Part shown: in pieces, positions 35,635-49,374 of the stretch
How positions within the stretch are numbered: the first letter of the stretch is position 1
How the letters are laid out: every line of letters begins with the position of its first letter
Source: Closterium sp. Naga37s-1
Lineage: Eukaryota; Streptophyta; Zygnematophyceae; Desmidiales; Closteriaceae
NCBI GenBank assembly: GCA_947471745.1
Contig: CANJKZ010000977.1
Location: 1,716,501-1,780,500 of the forward strand
Length of the DNA stretch: 64,000 nucleotides
Direction of reading: 5' to 3'
Position numbers and translations under genes: made by a program
Notes under the pieces: generated by a model
Told to the model about the DNA's origin: nothing
Seen by the model: only the letters and a program-made list of their open reading frames with translations
Database searches by the model: none

Positions 35635-35865
35635 AGTGTCAAAGTCGGGTTGGGCCAGATACCCGACCCGACCTACAGCGCGGTACCCGAAACCGGGTCG
35701 GGTACCATCTTGTGTCAAAACCCGGCCCTACCCGACCCGGAAACGGAAGCCAGGTCACTGGTCGACCTGACCCGGCCGAGAAAACCCGACCCGACTCAGC
35801 CGGGTCAGGCTTTCAAATACTCCGACCTGACCTGGACTAATTCCCGGGTCGGGTCGAGCCGGGAT
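35635..35865. repeat. Dispersed CGGGTCGGG / CCCGACCCG motif cluster
   Basis: About a dozen copies of ACCCGACCCG or its complement CGGGTCGGGT in both orientations within 230 bp, with spacers of 5-25 bp. Neighbouring copies are inverted, so the transcript would fold strongly. No coding sense. Confidence 0.75.
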
Positions 35866-36539
35866 GCTCATGCCCATTTTAGACTCCCAAAAAAATCAAT
35901 AGTGGATGCATGGTCACGACATCTCTGGTGCACATGATACCATATTATAAACTCTAGCTTTTCATCTCATCCGTTTAAAGCCCACAGTCAGCGAGGGCGT
36001 ATGGGGGATCTGCTAACCACGATGGTGTCAATGGCGACGTCGGTAGGTGTGAGGATCGAAGAACTGGTTTAGAATTAATTGATTGATCACCTGGGTACAA
36101 CACGAGGCTATATATAGTCTCGACACAAGGCAAGGTAACCAGGTGTTACGTGAAGGTTCCCGAGGGTCGCGAAGCGTCAAGAACGGATCCTTCCCGAATT
36201 CGGTAGAAGTCGTTCGGTGGAAACAGAATAGCACGAATTCGGTGCACGCAATCCTAGTTCGGTGCCTATAACTATAACAAATATAGTAAAGCACCTAATC
36301 TAGGAAACCAAGCAAAAACATGCAAGATAAAACAAATCTAAGCATAATAAAGTAAAGGCAAGCAAGTAATGCCTAGCAAAGCCGTCGTACTCTCACAGTA
36401 GGTGTTGGCGATAATGGAAAAGCGTTGTTCGATTGGGGTGGTGGAGGCGACAAAGGGAGGCGAGGGCCAGCATGGAGCAACTGGGGCAACGACTAAGCGC
36501 GCGTGACGAGGGTAAGAGCTCGTGACGTCGGTTTCAGCG

Positions 36540-36860
36540 GGTGATCTACGAAGTCGAGCGAGTGAATGGTTGAGCGCGTGACGAGGGGAGGAGAGCGCGT
36601 GACGAGGGGAAACGCGCATGACAAGGGGAGACGCGCGTGACGAGGGGACGCGCGCGTGATGAGGGGACAAGCGCGTGACGAGGGGACGAGCGCGTGACGA
36701 GGGAACAAACGCGTGACGAGGGGACAAGCGCGTGACGAGGGGAAGCACGGTGACCCGGGCAGGCGCGAGTGACGAGGGCAGGCACGGGTGGTGAGGGGGA
36801 GCGCGGGTGACGAGGGCAGGCGCGGGTGGCGAGGGCGAGTGTGGATGACGAGGCGCGGGA
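36540..36860. repeat. 18-bp minisatellite
   Basis: Tandem units on GCGCGTGACGAGGGGACGA, 18 bp each, cleanest between 36580 and 36740 and degrading at the edges. Open frames here only reflect a period divisible by three. Confidence 0.85.
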
Positions 36861-36939
36861 AACGTGGGGTAGCGTGGTGAAGCTCTCGTTTGTGTGTCGG
36901 TACGATAGAACGCACGTTCCGTGAGAGTAACGCGAAAAT

Positions 36940-36941
<2 letters not shown>

Positions 36942-36982
<41 letters not shown>
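36942..36982. repeat. A tract of about 41 bp
   Basis: Uninterrupted A run. It could mark the tail of a retroposed sequence, but I see no matching target duplication; its length may be inexact in the assembly. Confidence 0.85.
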
Positions 36983-36983
<1 letters not shown>

Positions 36984-37285
36984 AATTTATGGCACTAGGC
37001 TTGAGCTGCCTAGCTATTGGCGAGACTGCGTGAGTGACGTGAGTTGTGGTAAAAAACGTCGTTATGGGAGCTAGCTTTTGCCGGACTTGTTGGCGCTTTC
37101 TAATTACGTGAGGAAGTAGGAGGATTATGAGTAGTATTAGGTGTTCAAGATATGTGAGAGGTGAACAGTGCTCTCACCAGAGCGACGAGCGGTTCAGTTT
37201 TGCGATTGAGCACAGAACCAATCAGGAGAGATTGTTGCTAGGCGTCGTCCCAGAGTCGTGAGAGTTCTCTCAACCAAAGTAGGGT

Positions 37286-37412
37286 TCTCAGAATCTACAT
37301 GCAACGGAATGATTGGGATTAGGGTTTGCAAGCATACAAATAGGAGTCCTACAAATGTTGCACCCTCTAGGGAGTGCCTCATTGTAGCCTATCATAACAT
37401 TAACATTTGACA
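37286..37412 (-). repeat. Copia-3 3' LTR
   Basis: 127 bp; minus strand begins TGTCAAATGTTAATG and ends GATTCTGAGA, so the terminal dinucleotide is GA rather than CA. Preceded on the minus strand by CCTATGGGGGTG. Confidence 0.93.
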
Positions 37413-37613
37413 CACCCCCATAGGCTAAGTGAGGGACACCAGGGCAAGCAAGGTGAAACAAACGGTCACAAGACCAGTCAAGGCAAGACAAGCTCAGGGT
37501 GGATCTCAAGGACACCACACAAATTCCGAGCACAAGCAAGCGGCCACAAGGCCAGTTCAAGAGTTCACTAGGATATAAATAGGAAAACACAACAAGCAGA
37601 GCAAGCAACAAGA

Positions 37614-39894
37614 CTACAGCAACCGGGGGCCTACCTCAACAAGCCCCAACTGCACACAGAACCTGTGGTGATCACCAAGCGCCAAGGCCTTGGTGAAGAC
37701 GTCTGCAGTGTTGGCCTCTAAGGCCACAAAGTCCAGGCGTGCCTGGCCGCGTCGCTGCAGCTCTCGCAGGAGGAAGTACCTCACGTCAATATGCTTCACT
37801 CTGCTCTCCAGTCGAGGCTCTCGACACAGGAGGATCATGGCCTTGTTGTCAGCGTACAAGGTCGGTGCAGAGCGAGGCCGCTCACCAAGGTCGGCGAGCA
37901 AGAAGGTCAACCAGCGAAGCTCCTGTGCCGCCATGGCACCAGTGTAGATCTCTGCCTCTGCACTGGAAGTAGCCACAGACGACGACCGTGTAGACCTCCA
38001 CGACACAGCACCAGCTCCCAGACTGAAGCAGTAACCCTGAGTCGAACGCTGAGTCTCCACGTCGTCAGCGTAGGAAGAGTCGCAGTGACCAGTCAACGCC
38101 ACTGGCTGAGTCCCTCCAAGCACAAGCCCCATGCCTGATGTAGTCGCCAGGTACTTCGCCACCCTCACAGCAGCTGTCCAGTGGACAGGACGGTGTCTCC
38201 CAGTCGCAACAAAGCGAGAGAGGACGCTGAGGGGAAAGGCGAGGTCCGGCCGAGTACAAGTCATCAAGTACATGAGGCAGCCCACCAGCTCTGCGTAGGG
38301 ACCACTGGACTCAAAAGGCTCGTCGGGAAAGGGGCCAGTGAGTCTGTGGTCAACAGCAAGAGGAGTGGGCTGTGTGGTGGAGAACTGGAAGTCGAACCGC
38401 CGAAGGACCTGCTGCACCATGTGTGACTGCGTCAGTGTGATGGTGCGAGCGGCTCTGTCCCGGGTAATCTGCAAGCCAAGGTAACGCTGCAGCTCACCCA
38501 GGTCAGTGCATTTGTGTCTCTTCTGCAGTTCGAACTTCACCTGAGCCAGGGCTGCCCTGTCTGCTGTAGCAAACACCAAGTCGTCGACGTAGACAAGGAT
38601 AAAGAAAGGAGTAGAACCCGCTCGAACAAACAGCGACGGGTCGGCGGAGGACGGGCTGAACCCAAGGTCACGAAGCGTGGAGCGAAGAGTGTCGTGCCAC
38701 TCACGGGGCGACTGGCGGAGACCGTAGACTGGTCGCCTCAGGCTCCACTGGGTCCCAGGTGGGAAGGTGTCAGTGAAGCCAGGAGGACGGCGCAGCCAGA
38801 TCTCCTCGTGCAGTCGGCCCTGGAGGAACGCAGTGGAGAAGTCGAGGGAGTGCAGCTCGTAGTCTCGCTGCGCTGCTATGTGGAGTAACACCCGAAGAGT
38901 AGTCATCTTCGGGGTCGGGGCGAAGGTCTGGAAGAAGTCAACTCCCTCACGCTGACTGAAGCCCCTAGCCACGTAGCGCGCCTTGAACACCGGCGGTGCT
39001 CCAGGCGGCCGCTTCACCTTGAAGAGCCACATGCCATCGACTACGTTCGCCCTGGGAGGGGGAACTGCGTCGACGTAGGTGCCTGTGGATCTCCAAGACG
39101 CCAACTCTGAGTCCATAGCCGCTTTCCACTGGAAGGCCCACGCCCCTGACACTGCCTCGCGGTAAGTGCGAGGAGTCGGTATGTCAAGGGCGTCGGGGTC
39201 TCCCTCAGGGGAGAGCAGCATGGCACACACAGAGGGAGAAGCGGCTGCCCAGTACTCCAGCTCAGACTCTCTGTCCTCTAGGACGTCACAGCCAAGGGCA
39301 AACTCACCCCCGACGAACAGAGGACGGTAGGGAGGAGCTGGCACCACACGGGTGGCGTAGTCAAGGCGGCTGGCGGCAGCAAACTCAGCGACAGCGGCAG
39401 TGAGAGCAGAGACCGACGACGGAGGGAAACGAGAGTCGGTGACAAGAGTGGCGATGACACGTGCGGCAACAGGACGAACAGTGCGGTAGTAGTCAGTGAT
39501 AGGAGTGGGGAGGGCTGGGTGAGAGGACGGAGGAGGAGACGGGAGAACGGACACAGGAGAAGGAGAACGACGACGAGACGTACAAAGGAGGGCAGTGTGG
39601 AGGTCAGTAACAGGGGACGAGTGACGAGCACGCGGAGGACAACGAGTGACTAAGTCGCGACGGACCGAAGGAGGAGGAGACTGGGGAGGAGGAGAAGACC
39701 AGACCGCCGGACGGTCGTCAGGAGGAGGCAACGGAGGAACAAACACAGGAGGAGACTGGGAGCGGACAGGAGGAGAGGAGGAAAAGCCAAGGGCCCGCAG
39801 GCCACTCACAGGTGGGAACAACTGCCGCTCCAGAGGAAGCTGCGGTGGCGGATGCGGCTGCTGCTGCTGCGGCGGCGGCTGCTGCTGCGGCTGC

Positions 39895-39930
<36 letters not shown>

Positions 39931-42900
39931 CGCTGCTGCTCCAGAAGGTCCAGCACCCGCAGCTCCTGCCGCTCCCTCTCCAACCGCTCCTGCTCCTCAC
40001 GCTCTCGCCGGCGGGCAGCCTGGAGTCGTGTGTCGTGGCGGTGGGGAGGCGGAGTGGACTCCGCAGAACCAGGGTCAGACTCCTCAGACTCAGCACCCCC
40101 AGAACCAGCACCTCCAGTGCCAGGACCTCCAACTCCAGCACCCCCAGTACCAGCACCTCCAGTGCCAGGACCTCCAACTCCAGCACCCCCAGAACTAGCA
40201 CCACCAGTGCCAGCACCTCCAGCTCCAGCACCCCCAGAGCTAGCGCCACCTGCGCCAGCACCTCCAGCTCCAGCACCCCCAGAGCTGGCGCCACCTGCGC
40301 CAGCACCTCCAGCTCCAGCACCCCGCGACCGAGTACCCCCATACCTAGCACCGCCAGTGGCTGCACCTCCAGCCCCAACACCAACCGAGTCCACAGTAAC
40401 CTGTCGCGGAAGTGCCGAAGGCTGCTGAGGGGACTGTGAGGAGGACTGCGGGGAGGGAGACGCTACCTGACGCGCGACCGAGGGTAGAGGGGTAACGTGG
40501 GACACACCAGACGGGGCAGGACCAGGGGGGGGCGGGGGTACCGGAGGAGCGGGAGCAGGAGGAGGAGAGGGTGCGAGGAAAAGAGGGGGAGGGGGTACCG
40601 GGAGACCTCGACAGGGGTACCGGGTGTAGTAGGACACGGACTCGTCAAACCGGACGTCACGGGAGTCTAGGAAGTGGTGGAGGGGAGGGTGGTAAAAGGA
40701 CCAGTCGGCAGAGTCCACTGGGAAACCAAGGAAGACACAGGGGACGCCGCGTGCCGAGAGCTTGTCCGCGGAGGTGTCGCGAACAAGTGCAAGGCAGCCC
40801 CAGACTCGAAAGGCCGACCCGACACCAGGGGAACCAGTCCAAAGACTGGTCGGTGAAACCTCGGGCCGCGAGACACGCGGCTGGAGGTTCAGCTGGTGTG
40901 CGGCGTAGCGAACCGCGTGGGGCCACAGAAAATGGGGCGCACGGGCATGGATCATGGACGTGCGGGCGATGTCCATGACCAAGCCTATGCGGCGCTCAGC
41001 AACCCCATTCTGCTGTGGGGACTCTGGCAGCGTCCAGGACTGGGTGATGCCCTGTTCGCCGCAGAATCCGCCGAGAATGCCGGAGCGAAACTCGCCCCCA
41101 CGGTCGGAGTGGAGACAACTGACTCGACGACCACGAGTGCCCTCAGTGGCTAGAAGCCACCTGATCAGCGTAGCAGTCACCTCGGACTTCTTCGTAAGAG
41201 GGAACACTGTGGTGTACCTGGAGAAGTCGTCAACGACCACCTGGAAGTAACGCTCCCTCCCAGACCCCTGCGTCGGGGCAGGGCCCCAGACGTCCAAGGG
41301 GATAGTCTCGAAGGGAGCGGTGGCCGGACGAAGGGAGGAGGAGTGGGGAGTGGCGCGTAAGCGACCGGCGACGCACGGAGAGCAAGGAGGGGCAAGCGAG
41401 GGAGGGAGCGACGGGAAGGTGCGTGGGAGACCTGAGACAAGTCCCTGACTGAGCATGCCACGTAGGCGAGGGAGCGACGGGTGGCCAAGGCGGTGGTGCC
41501 ACAGGACGGTGCGGTGGGTGAGAGAGCGACAGGAGCAAGACGACGCGACTGGACTGGGCACAGCGACCGGACCGGACACTACTACCTGGCTAGACACAGC
41601 AACTGGACTGGGGACCTGGGCTGGAGGGGACGCAACGACCTGAGGGGAGGACGCGACCGGGGAGCGCTCGGTGTGGAGAACGTAGAGACCGGAGCGGGGC
41701 TCCCTGGTGAACGTGGCCAGAACAGCACCTGTGGTAGCGTCTGTACAGACTGCAGTCCGCCCACCCCCCACGAAGGTAACCGTGATCCCCCTCTCCTGGA
41801 GGTATCCAACACCCACCAAGTTCCGAGTGAACGAGGGGATGTGGAGGCCGCACAGGACACCAGAGGGGACCACAGGGCACGGGAGGGTGGTGGAGCTACG
41901 CGCAACGGCTGGTCCAGAGGTAGGATCAGCCAGAGCCACCGACACAGGTGTGAGGAGTGGTGTAAGGGTCGTGTGGTCGCGGAAGAAGCACTGAGACGCG
42001 CCCGAGTCCAGCGTGAACGACAGAGAGGCCTCAGCCGGCGGGTCACCTGACCCAGTCGCTACACAAGCACCTAGAGAAGCAACACAAGCACCTAAGCTAG
42101 ACAGGCACAAGGCTACACTAGCAGGAGGCAAGCAGGCTAACCTACGAACACGCGAGCACACAGATCCATCAGCACTAAAGTCAGCATCAACATACAAAGC
42201 ATGCTGACGCGCATCGTCCATGGACAAATCAAAGACATCAATCTTACGGGCTAACAGACGAGACCAGCGAGGCGTGACCGCCAGCGGGCCCCAACGAGCC
42301 CGGTAGAGGTCGTCGAGGCGGCGGAAGCACCGCGCGGCAGAGTGGTCGTCGCGACCACAGAGACAGGGGCTCCCCGGCCCGGTGACGCACCAGTGGGTGC
42401 ACGGGCCAGCGTCACGGCGAGGGGGGCGAGGGGCCCAGCTGGAAGTACTGCTGCTGCGGCTGGTGCTCCCAGGGCCACCCGGACCCCACTGCGGCAGGGG
42501 ACCCCAGTGCTGCTGCGGACCCCACTGCAGCGGGGGCCCCCACTGCTGGGGTGCCTGCTGCTGCTGCTGTCCCTGCTGTGGCGGGTGCTGCTGTGGGTAC
42601 CGCTGTGGCTGCTGCTGCTGTGGGCCTCCACCAGTGGGAGGGCCCGGCTGTCCGGCGCCCGCTCCAGGGCCCCCTCCTCCCGGTGCACCACCGCCGCCGC
42701 TGCCACCTCCACCCCCGCCGCTCCCACCTCCACCGCCTCCTCCACCGCCCCCTCCACCGCCGCCGCCTCCGCCCCCACCCCCCCCCCCCTTCCCGCCCTT
42801 CTTGCCGCTCTTGCCCCGTTTCTGCCAGTCTGCGGCAGAAACGGCAGCAGTGTCCTCAGAGACCGACACAGCAGCAGAGGCGCGGGTAGCGGTGAAAGTA

Positions 42901-43649
42901 GCGGGAAGCTGAGGGGCGGCACACCCCGCAAAGAGACGGGGGGCCACCGCATCAGTGGCGGAGGCAACGGTGAGGAGACTGCTCTCGATGGTCCCTAGAG
43001 CAGTCGCTAGGAGGTCGATAGTGAGCTCAATGGGGTGCTTCTGAAGAAGCGCGTCGCGGGCAGTGGCAAGGCGGTCAGGGAGGCGGGTGACTAACCAGTG
43101 AACAGTGAGCCACATGGGGGGGGGAGCAACTAGAAGCTGTGCGTCGGTACAGGCAGCGCGGAAACCGGCGTCAAGCGAGCGGAGGTGAGTCACTAGGTCG
43201 GAAACAGTCGCAAACGAGCCTAGGTCGGGAAACACAAACGGCATGAGAAGGCGACTGAGGGAGGCAGAGGAGGGGGTGGAGTAGCGAGCAACAATAGCCT
43301 CCCAAACCCCCGGTGCAGTCTCCACCTGGTCAAAGTGGGCGGCCTCAGTCGGGGGGAGAAGCTCCGACAGAGTGAGAGCGGCGGCTGCGTCACGCGAGAG
43401 CCACACGTCCCTGGCCAGGACCCGACGGTCGTAGTCCGCCTGTGCCGTAGGGGTCGGCTCCGGGGTGGTCGGCAGGGCGGCGGGGGACGGGGGGGCCTGT
43501 AGGGCACCAGACGCGTGAGCCCACAGGGTGGCGCCGTCCTGTCGCTGGCTGGTGAGGAAGCGTGTGGTCTGGCGCTGCCAGGTACCGAACTCGATTGGGC
43601 GTCCCTCCGCATCGAAACGGAGGCGACGGGCCTCCATAGCGGAGCCCAT
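37614..43649 (-). CDS. gag-pol: Copia-3 Gag-Pol polyprotein, 2011 residues
   Basis: Single frame encoding the proteins needed for reverse transcription and integration in virus-like particles. Rough residue positions: Gag 1-230 ([17 protein letters not shown] near the start); Gly-rich tract ~275-320; a Cys/His segment [13 protein letters not shown] (~430), where the first two cysteines are one residue apart instead of two; protease [12 protein letters not shown] (~545); [14 protein letters not shown] (~720); integrase DVWGPAPTQ (~785), LHSDRGGEF (~850), [14 protein letters not shown]; a Gly/Ala/Ser repeat linker (~1095-1195); a Gln run (~1245); reverse transcriptase [21 protein letters not shown] and YVDDLVFA (~1687); RNase H CDSSYADD (~1862) and YADNKAM; end at [11 protein letters not shown] second ATG four codons in (MEARRLRF) aligns better with the Copia-2 Gag start. 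Gag and Pol share one frame without stop or shift. Confidence 0.94.
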
Positions 43650-43994
43650 GCTAGAGGCGGCTGGAGCACGGCGGAGGCGGAGCTAAGAACGAGGAGGAAA
43701 ACTACGGAGCGCCAGGAGAGAAAGCGGCGGAGCGAGAGACTAGGAGTACCGAGCGACCTAGACTAGGCGTGAAATCGTGGATCGCCAGCTACAGGTGCGA
43801 GGAGCGAGGTATGAGCGGCTAAAACGGCTCTAACCTAGGTGACCGGCGAGAGAGAGCGGCTGCCAGCCGCTGAGGGATAGACCAGTGTCAGCAGAGCTAG
43901 GGAGGGCCCCGCGCACAAGGCGGTGGTGGGGCTAAGGTGATGAACAGTGAGAGAGGGGCGGGGAGGCCGAATGCGACGGTGAAAATGGGCGGGA

Positions 43995-44430
43995 GGAGGA
44001 TCTGACGGTGGGAAATGGGCGGGGATGGGAGGTTGATGCGACGGGCAAGGGAGGGCGACGGGATTGGGAGGGGAGGGCGACGCGACGGGCAGGGGGAAGG
44101 GAGGCGACGCGACGGGCAGGGGAAGGGGAGGCGAACGCGACGGGCAGGAGGAGGGGAGGCGACGCGACGGGCAGGAGGAGGGGAGGCGACGCGACGGGCA
44201 GGGGGAAGGGAGGCGACGCGACGGGCAGGAGGAGGGGAGGCGAACGCGACGGGCAGGAGGAGGGGAGGCGACGCGACGGGGAGGGGAAGGGGAGGCGACG
44301 CGACGGGCAGGGGGAAGGGAGGCGACGCGACGGGCAGGGGGAGGGCGCGACGGGCAGGGGGAGGGCGCGACGGTCAGGGGGGAGGGCGCGACGGGCAGGG
44401 GGAGGGCGCGACAGTGGGAGGGGCCGGGCT
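43995..44430 (-). repeat. 27-bp tandem repeats in Copia-3 leader
   Basis: Between primer site and gag the plus-strand text repeats GACGGGCAGGAGGAGGGGAG followed by GCGACGC, about 27 bp per unit, a dozen or more copies, some lengthened or shortened. The leader is about 1.1 kb in all. The remainder to 44700 is GGCGCGGAGGGCGC-rich. Confidence 0.85.
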
Positions 44431-44708
44431 AGGCGCGCGGTGAGGGCGTGGAGGGCGCGGAGGGTACTAACGTGCGGAGGGCGCGGAGGGCACGAACGTG
44501 CGGAGGGAGGGCACGGAGGGGCGGGCCGAGGGGCGCACTAAGGGGCACGACGTGGGGCGGGCTGAGGGCCGCGCTAAGGGGCGCGAGGGCGCTAGGAGCG
44601 CGGAGGGCGCGGAGGGCGCGAGGCGTGACGGAGGGCGCGGAGGGCGCTAGGCGCTACGGAGGGCGCGAGGGCGCGGAACGGAGGGCGCGCCGGCTAGGGC
44701 GGGGAGGG

Positions 44709-44734
44709 AGGATCGATACCTACTCGTGATACCA
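44709..44734 (-). promoter_or_regulatory. Copia-3 primer-binding site with T-arm complementarity
   Basis: Minus strand after the LTR: TGGTATCACGAG, then AGGTATCGATCCT. The plant initiator tRNA complement reads TGGTATCAGAGC, then AGGTTTCGATCCT, so the match appears to run through the T arm. Confidence 0.68.
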
Positions 44735-44861
44735 TCTCAGAATCTACATGCAACGGAATGATTGGGATTAGGGTTTGCAAGCATACAAATAGGAGTCCTA
44801 CAAATGTTGTACCCTCTAGGGAGTGCCTCACTGTGGCCTATCATAACATTAACATTTGACA
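44735..44861 (-). repeat. Copia-3 5' LTR
   Basis: 127 bp; differs from the 3' LTR at three positions by my count (C/T, T/C and A/G on the plus strand near 44813-44836). Confidence 0.93.
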
Positions 44862-44866
44862 AGGGT

Positions 44867-45288
44867 AACCCAGTTTTTGACGATTTCAAGTTCAAGAATC
44901 TTGAACTTGAATACAACCATGCAGTACTCGGGCTTTAATGGCTAGGATTGGGGCATGGGGTCGTAGGAATGTTGCCTCAAGGAGTGCATGACCCTGGAGA
45001 TTTTATGCAAGAAGCAAGCCCGTCATGACATGCTGCATAAGGGACAGTTTGAAATACTTGCCTTATCATGCTGGAACTTGCTGGTTATTATATTTTCCGA
45101 CAAATAAGCTGAAACATTGACTTCAAGTTCAGGCAGAAGAAGCATTGCATTAGCCTCGATATAACGAGCACAAAGACATGTCTGAAAACCAAACTATCTG
45201 AGACCCGCTCTTGGACCAAGTTGCAAGAAAACTGAAATTAAAGAATCAAAGCACACCGATTGCCTTTGCATCGCCCTACATGCATGTA
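44867..45288. other. Spacer between Copia-3 and the bZIP gene
   Basis: Holds a perfect 13-bp-arm palindrome TTCAAGTTCAAGA / TCTTGAACTTGAA with one central base (44885-44911). The bZIP 3' untranslated region must lie here. No coding signal. Confidence 0.5.
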
Positions 45289-47529
<2,241 letters not shown>

Positions 47530-49374
47530 CAGCCCTTGAATCTGAAGTTGAACTTCAGATTCTCCAAAACAATTTATAAGTTTTTATCTGAAGAGCATAG
47601 AATCATGCCTCCTTATTCTCTTCGAGAAAGTCAGACTGAAACAGTTTGTACTACTCCGACTCGAAGTAACCGATTTTGCCGCCTCGAATCTGGACTTAGT
47701 AGCATCCTACAATGATCATCACTAGGACATACCAGTCACAAATGTTTGCAGGACCTTCCAATGGCTTTGCCTTTTGCCGATTCGGCGTGTGCTTTCGATT
47801 CGGTGTGCTGTGTGATGCTCCGACTCCGAGTCGGACGCCGGTGCTAGGGGCGGCGAGAGAATCTTTCAGAAGTTTTTGTGGCGAACTAGAGGCCACCAGG
47901 TCATCTAACGACCATGCATGTTTCACGAGATCTATATCATGTGTTTTTTTTTAAGGCATTTGATTCGACTCCGAGTCAAAAGTCACTTCATTTTGCTCAA
48001 TATCCATGGGAAAGCAAGAATCATCGTTGAAAGTCGCTGCTGCTGGTTCTTCCAGAAAGGTGCTTGGCGAATGCGGCGAGGAAAACGTCCCGTTACTAGT
48101 TCCGCCACCGTGAGTCGCGGGAATGGATGTTGGGCTATACATTTTGCGAGAGGAAAGCTGAAGACTGTTAAGCTCCGTAAACAGCAAGAGCTCCTTAATG
48201 TTAGAGATATTTAGCGCTGGAAACGGCAAAAAAATGGTTGGGAGTGAAATATCTGACATGAGCAGGATGTGGCGTTACACAGGAGCATGGTTTGGTTTCC
48301 CTCTCTGCAGGTAGTTGTTCCTGACAGAGGGGTTGTGGGCGGCCCATTCCTGGGGAAGGCAGAAAGTGGGGCTGGTATTCTGGGACGCTGAGTTGGCCTC
48401 CAGCAGCATTGCCTTGGTGCCTACGGGGTGTGCAGTCCAAGTGCCTACGGGGTGTGCAGTCCAAGTGGGACTCTGGCCCCCCCTTCTGATGACAATTTTG
48501 GGATGAGTAGATGACCACCGTTAGGGTGGCTAGACTATGGTTCGGTATGGTTCAATCAGTCAAAAGAGAACAACATTAGCCTGCCAGTTACGCGTCGTTC
48601 ATTGTGGTGAGAAACAAGATGTACACGCTAATGCCCGTTTCACTCCGCTTCTCCATGTTGATCCTGGCTCCTCTCTCGCGCTCGTGAAATTCAAGGGCAA
48701 AATGGGACTGAATGTAGTACCGGGGTTACCACCTCATCTACAAGTCCCAAAATTGTGAGTAGCCCGAGGTGTTTTGTCTAAAATTCTAGAATGACTTATT
48801 CCGAATAATATAATGGTTTTGTCTTTGGTCTTATAACGTTTGAGCCGTTGCCCGTGAATGTCGACCACTGCTTCTATCGAGTGACGGCTGGGCGTTCAGA
48901 GTACGCGATTGAGTGAGCAGTAGGGTGTATTGTACCTGATGACCGATGCGGCGATGCCTAGTATGCTGGTTGAACCCATTTGTATGACACGTACATCATA
49001 CAACAATGCAGTGTAGAGAATTTGCCAAGCTGTTGACAGAAGCGACGAGCTGCGCGTTGAACTGTACGCGTTGGTGTGTGCTGTACACGCAGAATGCTGG
49101 AAGAAAGGCGGAAAAATCATGTGTTCCAGCTCCGATCACATCCCATGACCAAAACTCCGAGGGCGGCTCCGATCACATCCGCTGACGACGTGGTGGGGTA
49201 CAGTGTGCATCCCAATACACTGCAGATTGATGCCTCTTTCACTTCTCAAAACTTTTCAGCCGGATGCTCCTCCTCACTCGAAAATGCTACTGTCAAAAGT
49301 TACCACCTCAACTACAGTTCTGTATATATATATTCGGAAACTGTGCTGTATGGGAAACTGGAGTAACATATTCG
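47530..49374. other. Spacer upstream of the bZIP gene
   Basis: No firm gene. Notable: a minus-strand frame 47951-48259 (possible 5' exon of the bZIP gene, low support); three partly palindromic GACTCCGAGTC-type motifs near 47655, 47817 and 47963; and two exact 24-bp tandem copies of GTGCCTACGGGGTGTGCAGT plus CCAA at 48417-48464. Confidence 0.4.

Larger units (their letters stand above)
35242..37285. other. Repeat-rich spacer without a supported gene
   Basis: Contains the CCCGACCCG-type repeats, an 18-bp minisatellite and an A tract listed separately. The rest (35250-35620, 35870-36480, 36985-37280) shows no coding or structural signal I can support. Confidence 0.5.
37286..44861 (-). mobile_element. 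Copia-3: complete Ty1/copia element with intact gag-pol
   Basis: 127-bp LTRs at 37286-37412 and 44735-44861 show three differences; the target duplication AGGGT lies at 37281-37285 and 44862-44866. A single uninterrupted 2011-codon frame, primer site and polypurine tract are present, so this is the best candidate in the window for an autonomous element that could supply proteins to the defective ones. Confidence 0.95.

Noticed and set aside
36540..36860. CRISPR-like regular repeats
   Set aside because: Units are contiguous 18-mers with no spacers, in a eukaryotic genome; it is a minisatellite.
47951..48259. Separate small gene, or first exon of the bZIP gene
   Set aside because: Composition is plausible, but no donor-acceptor pair could be fixed to the bZIP frame and no motif is recognisable; mentioned only in the spacer entry.
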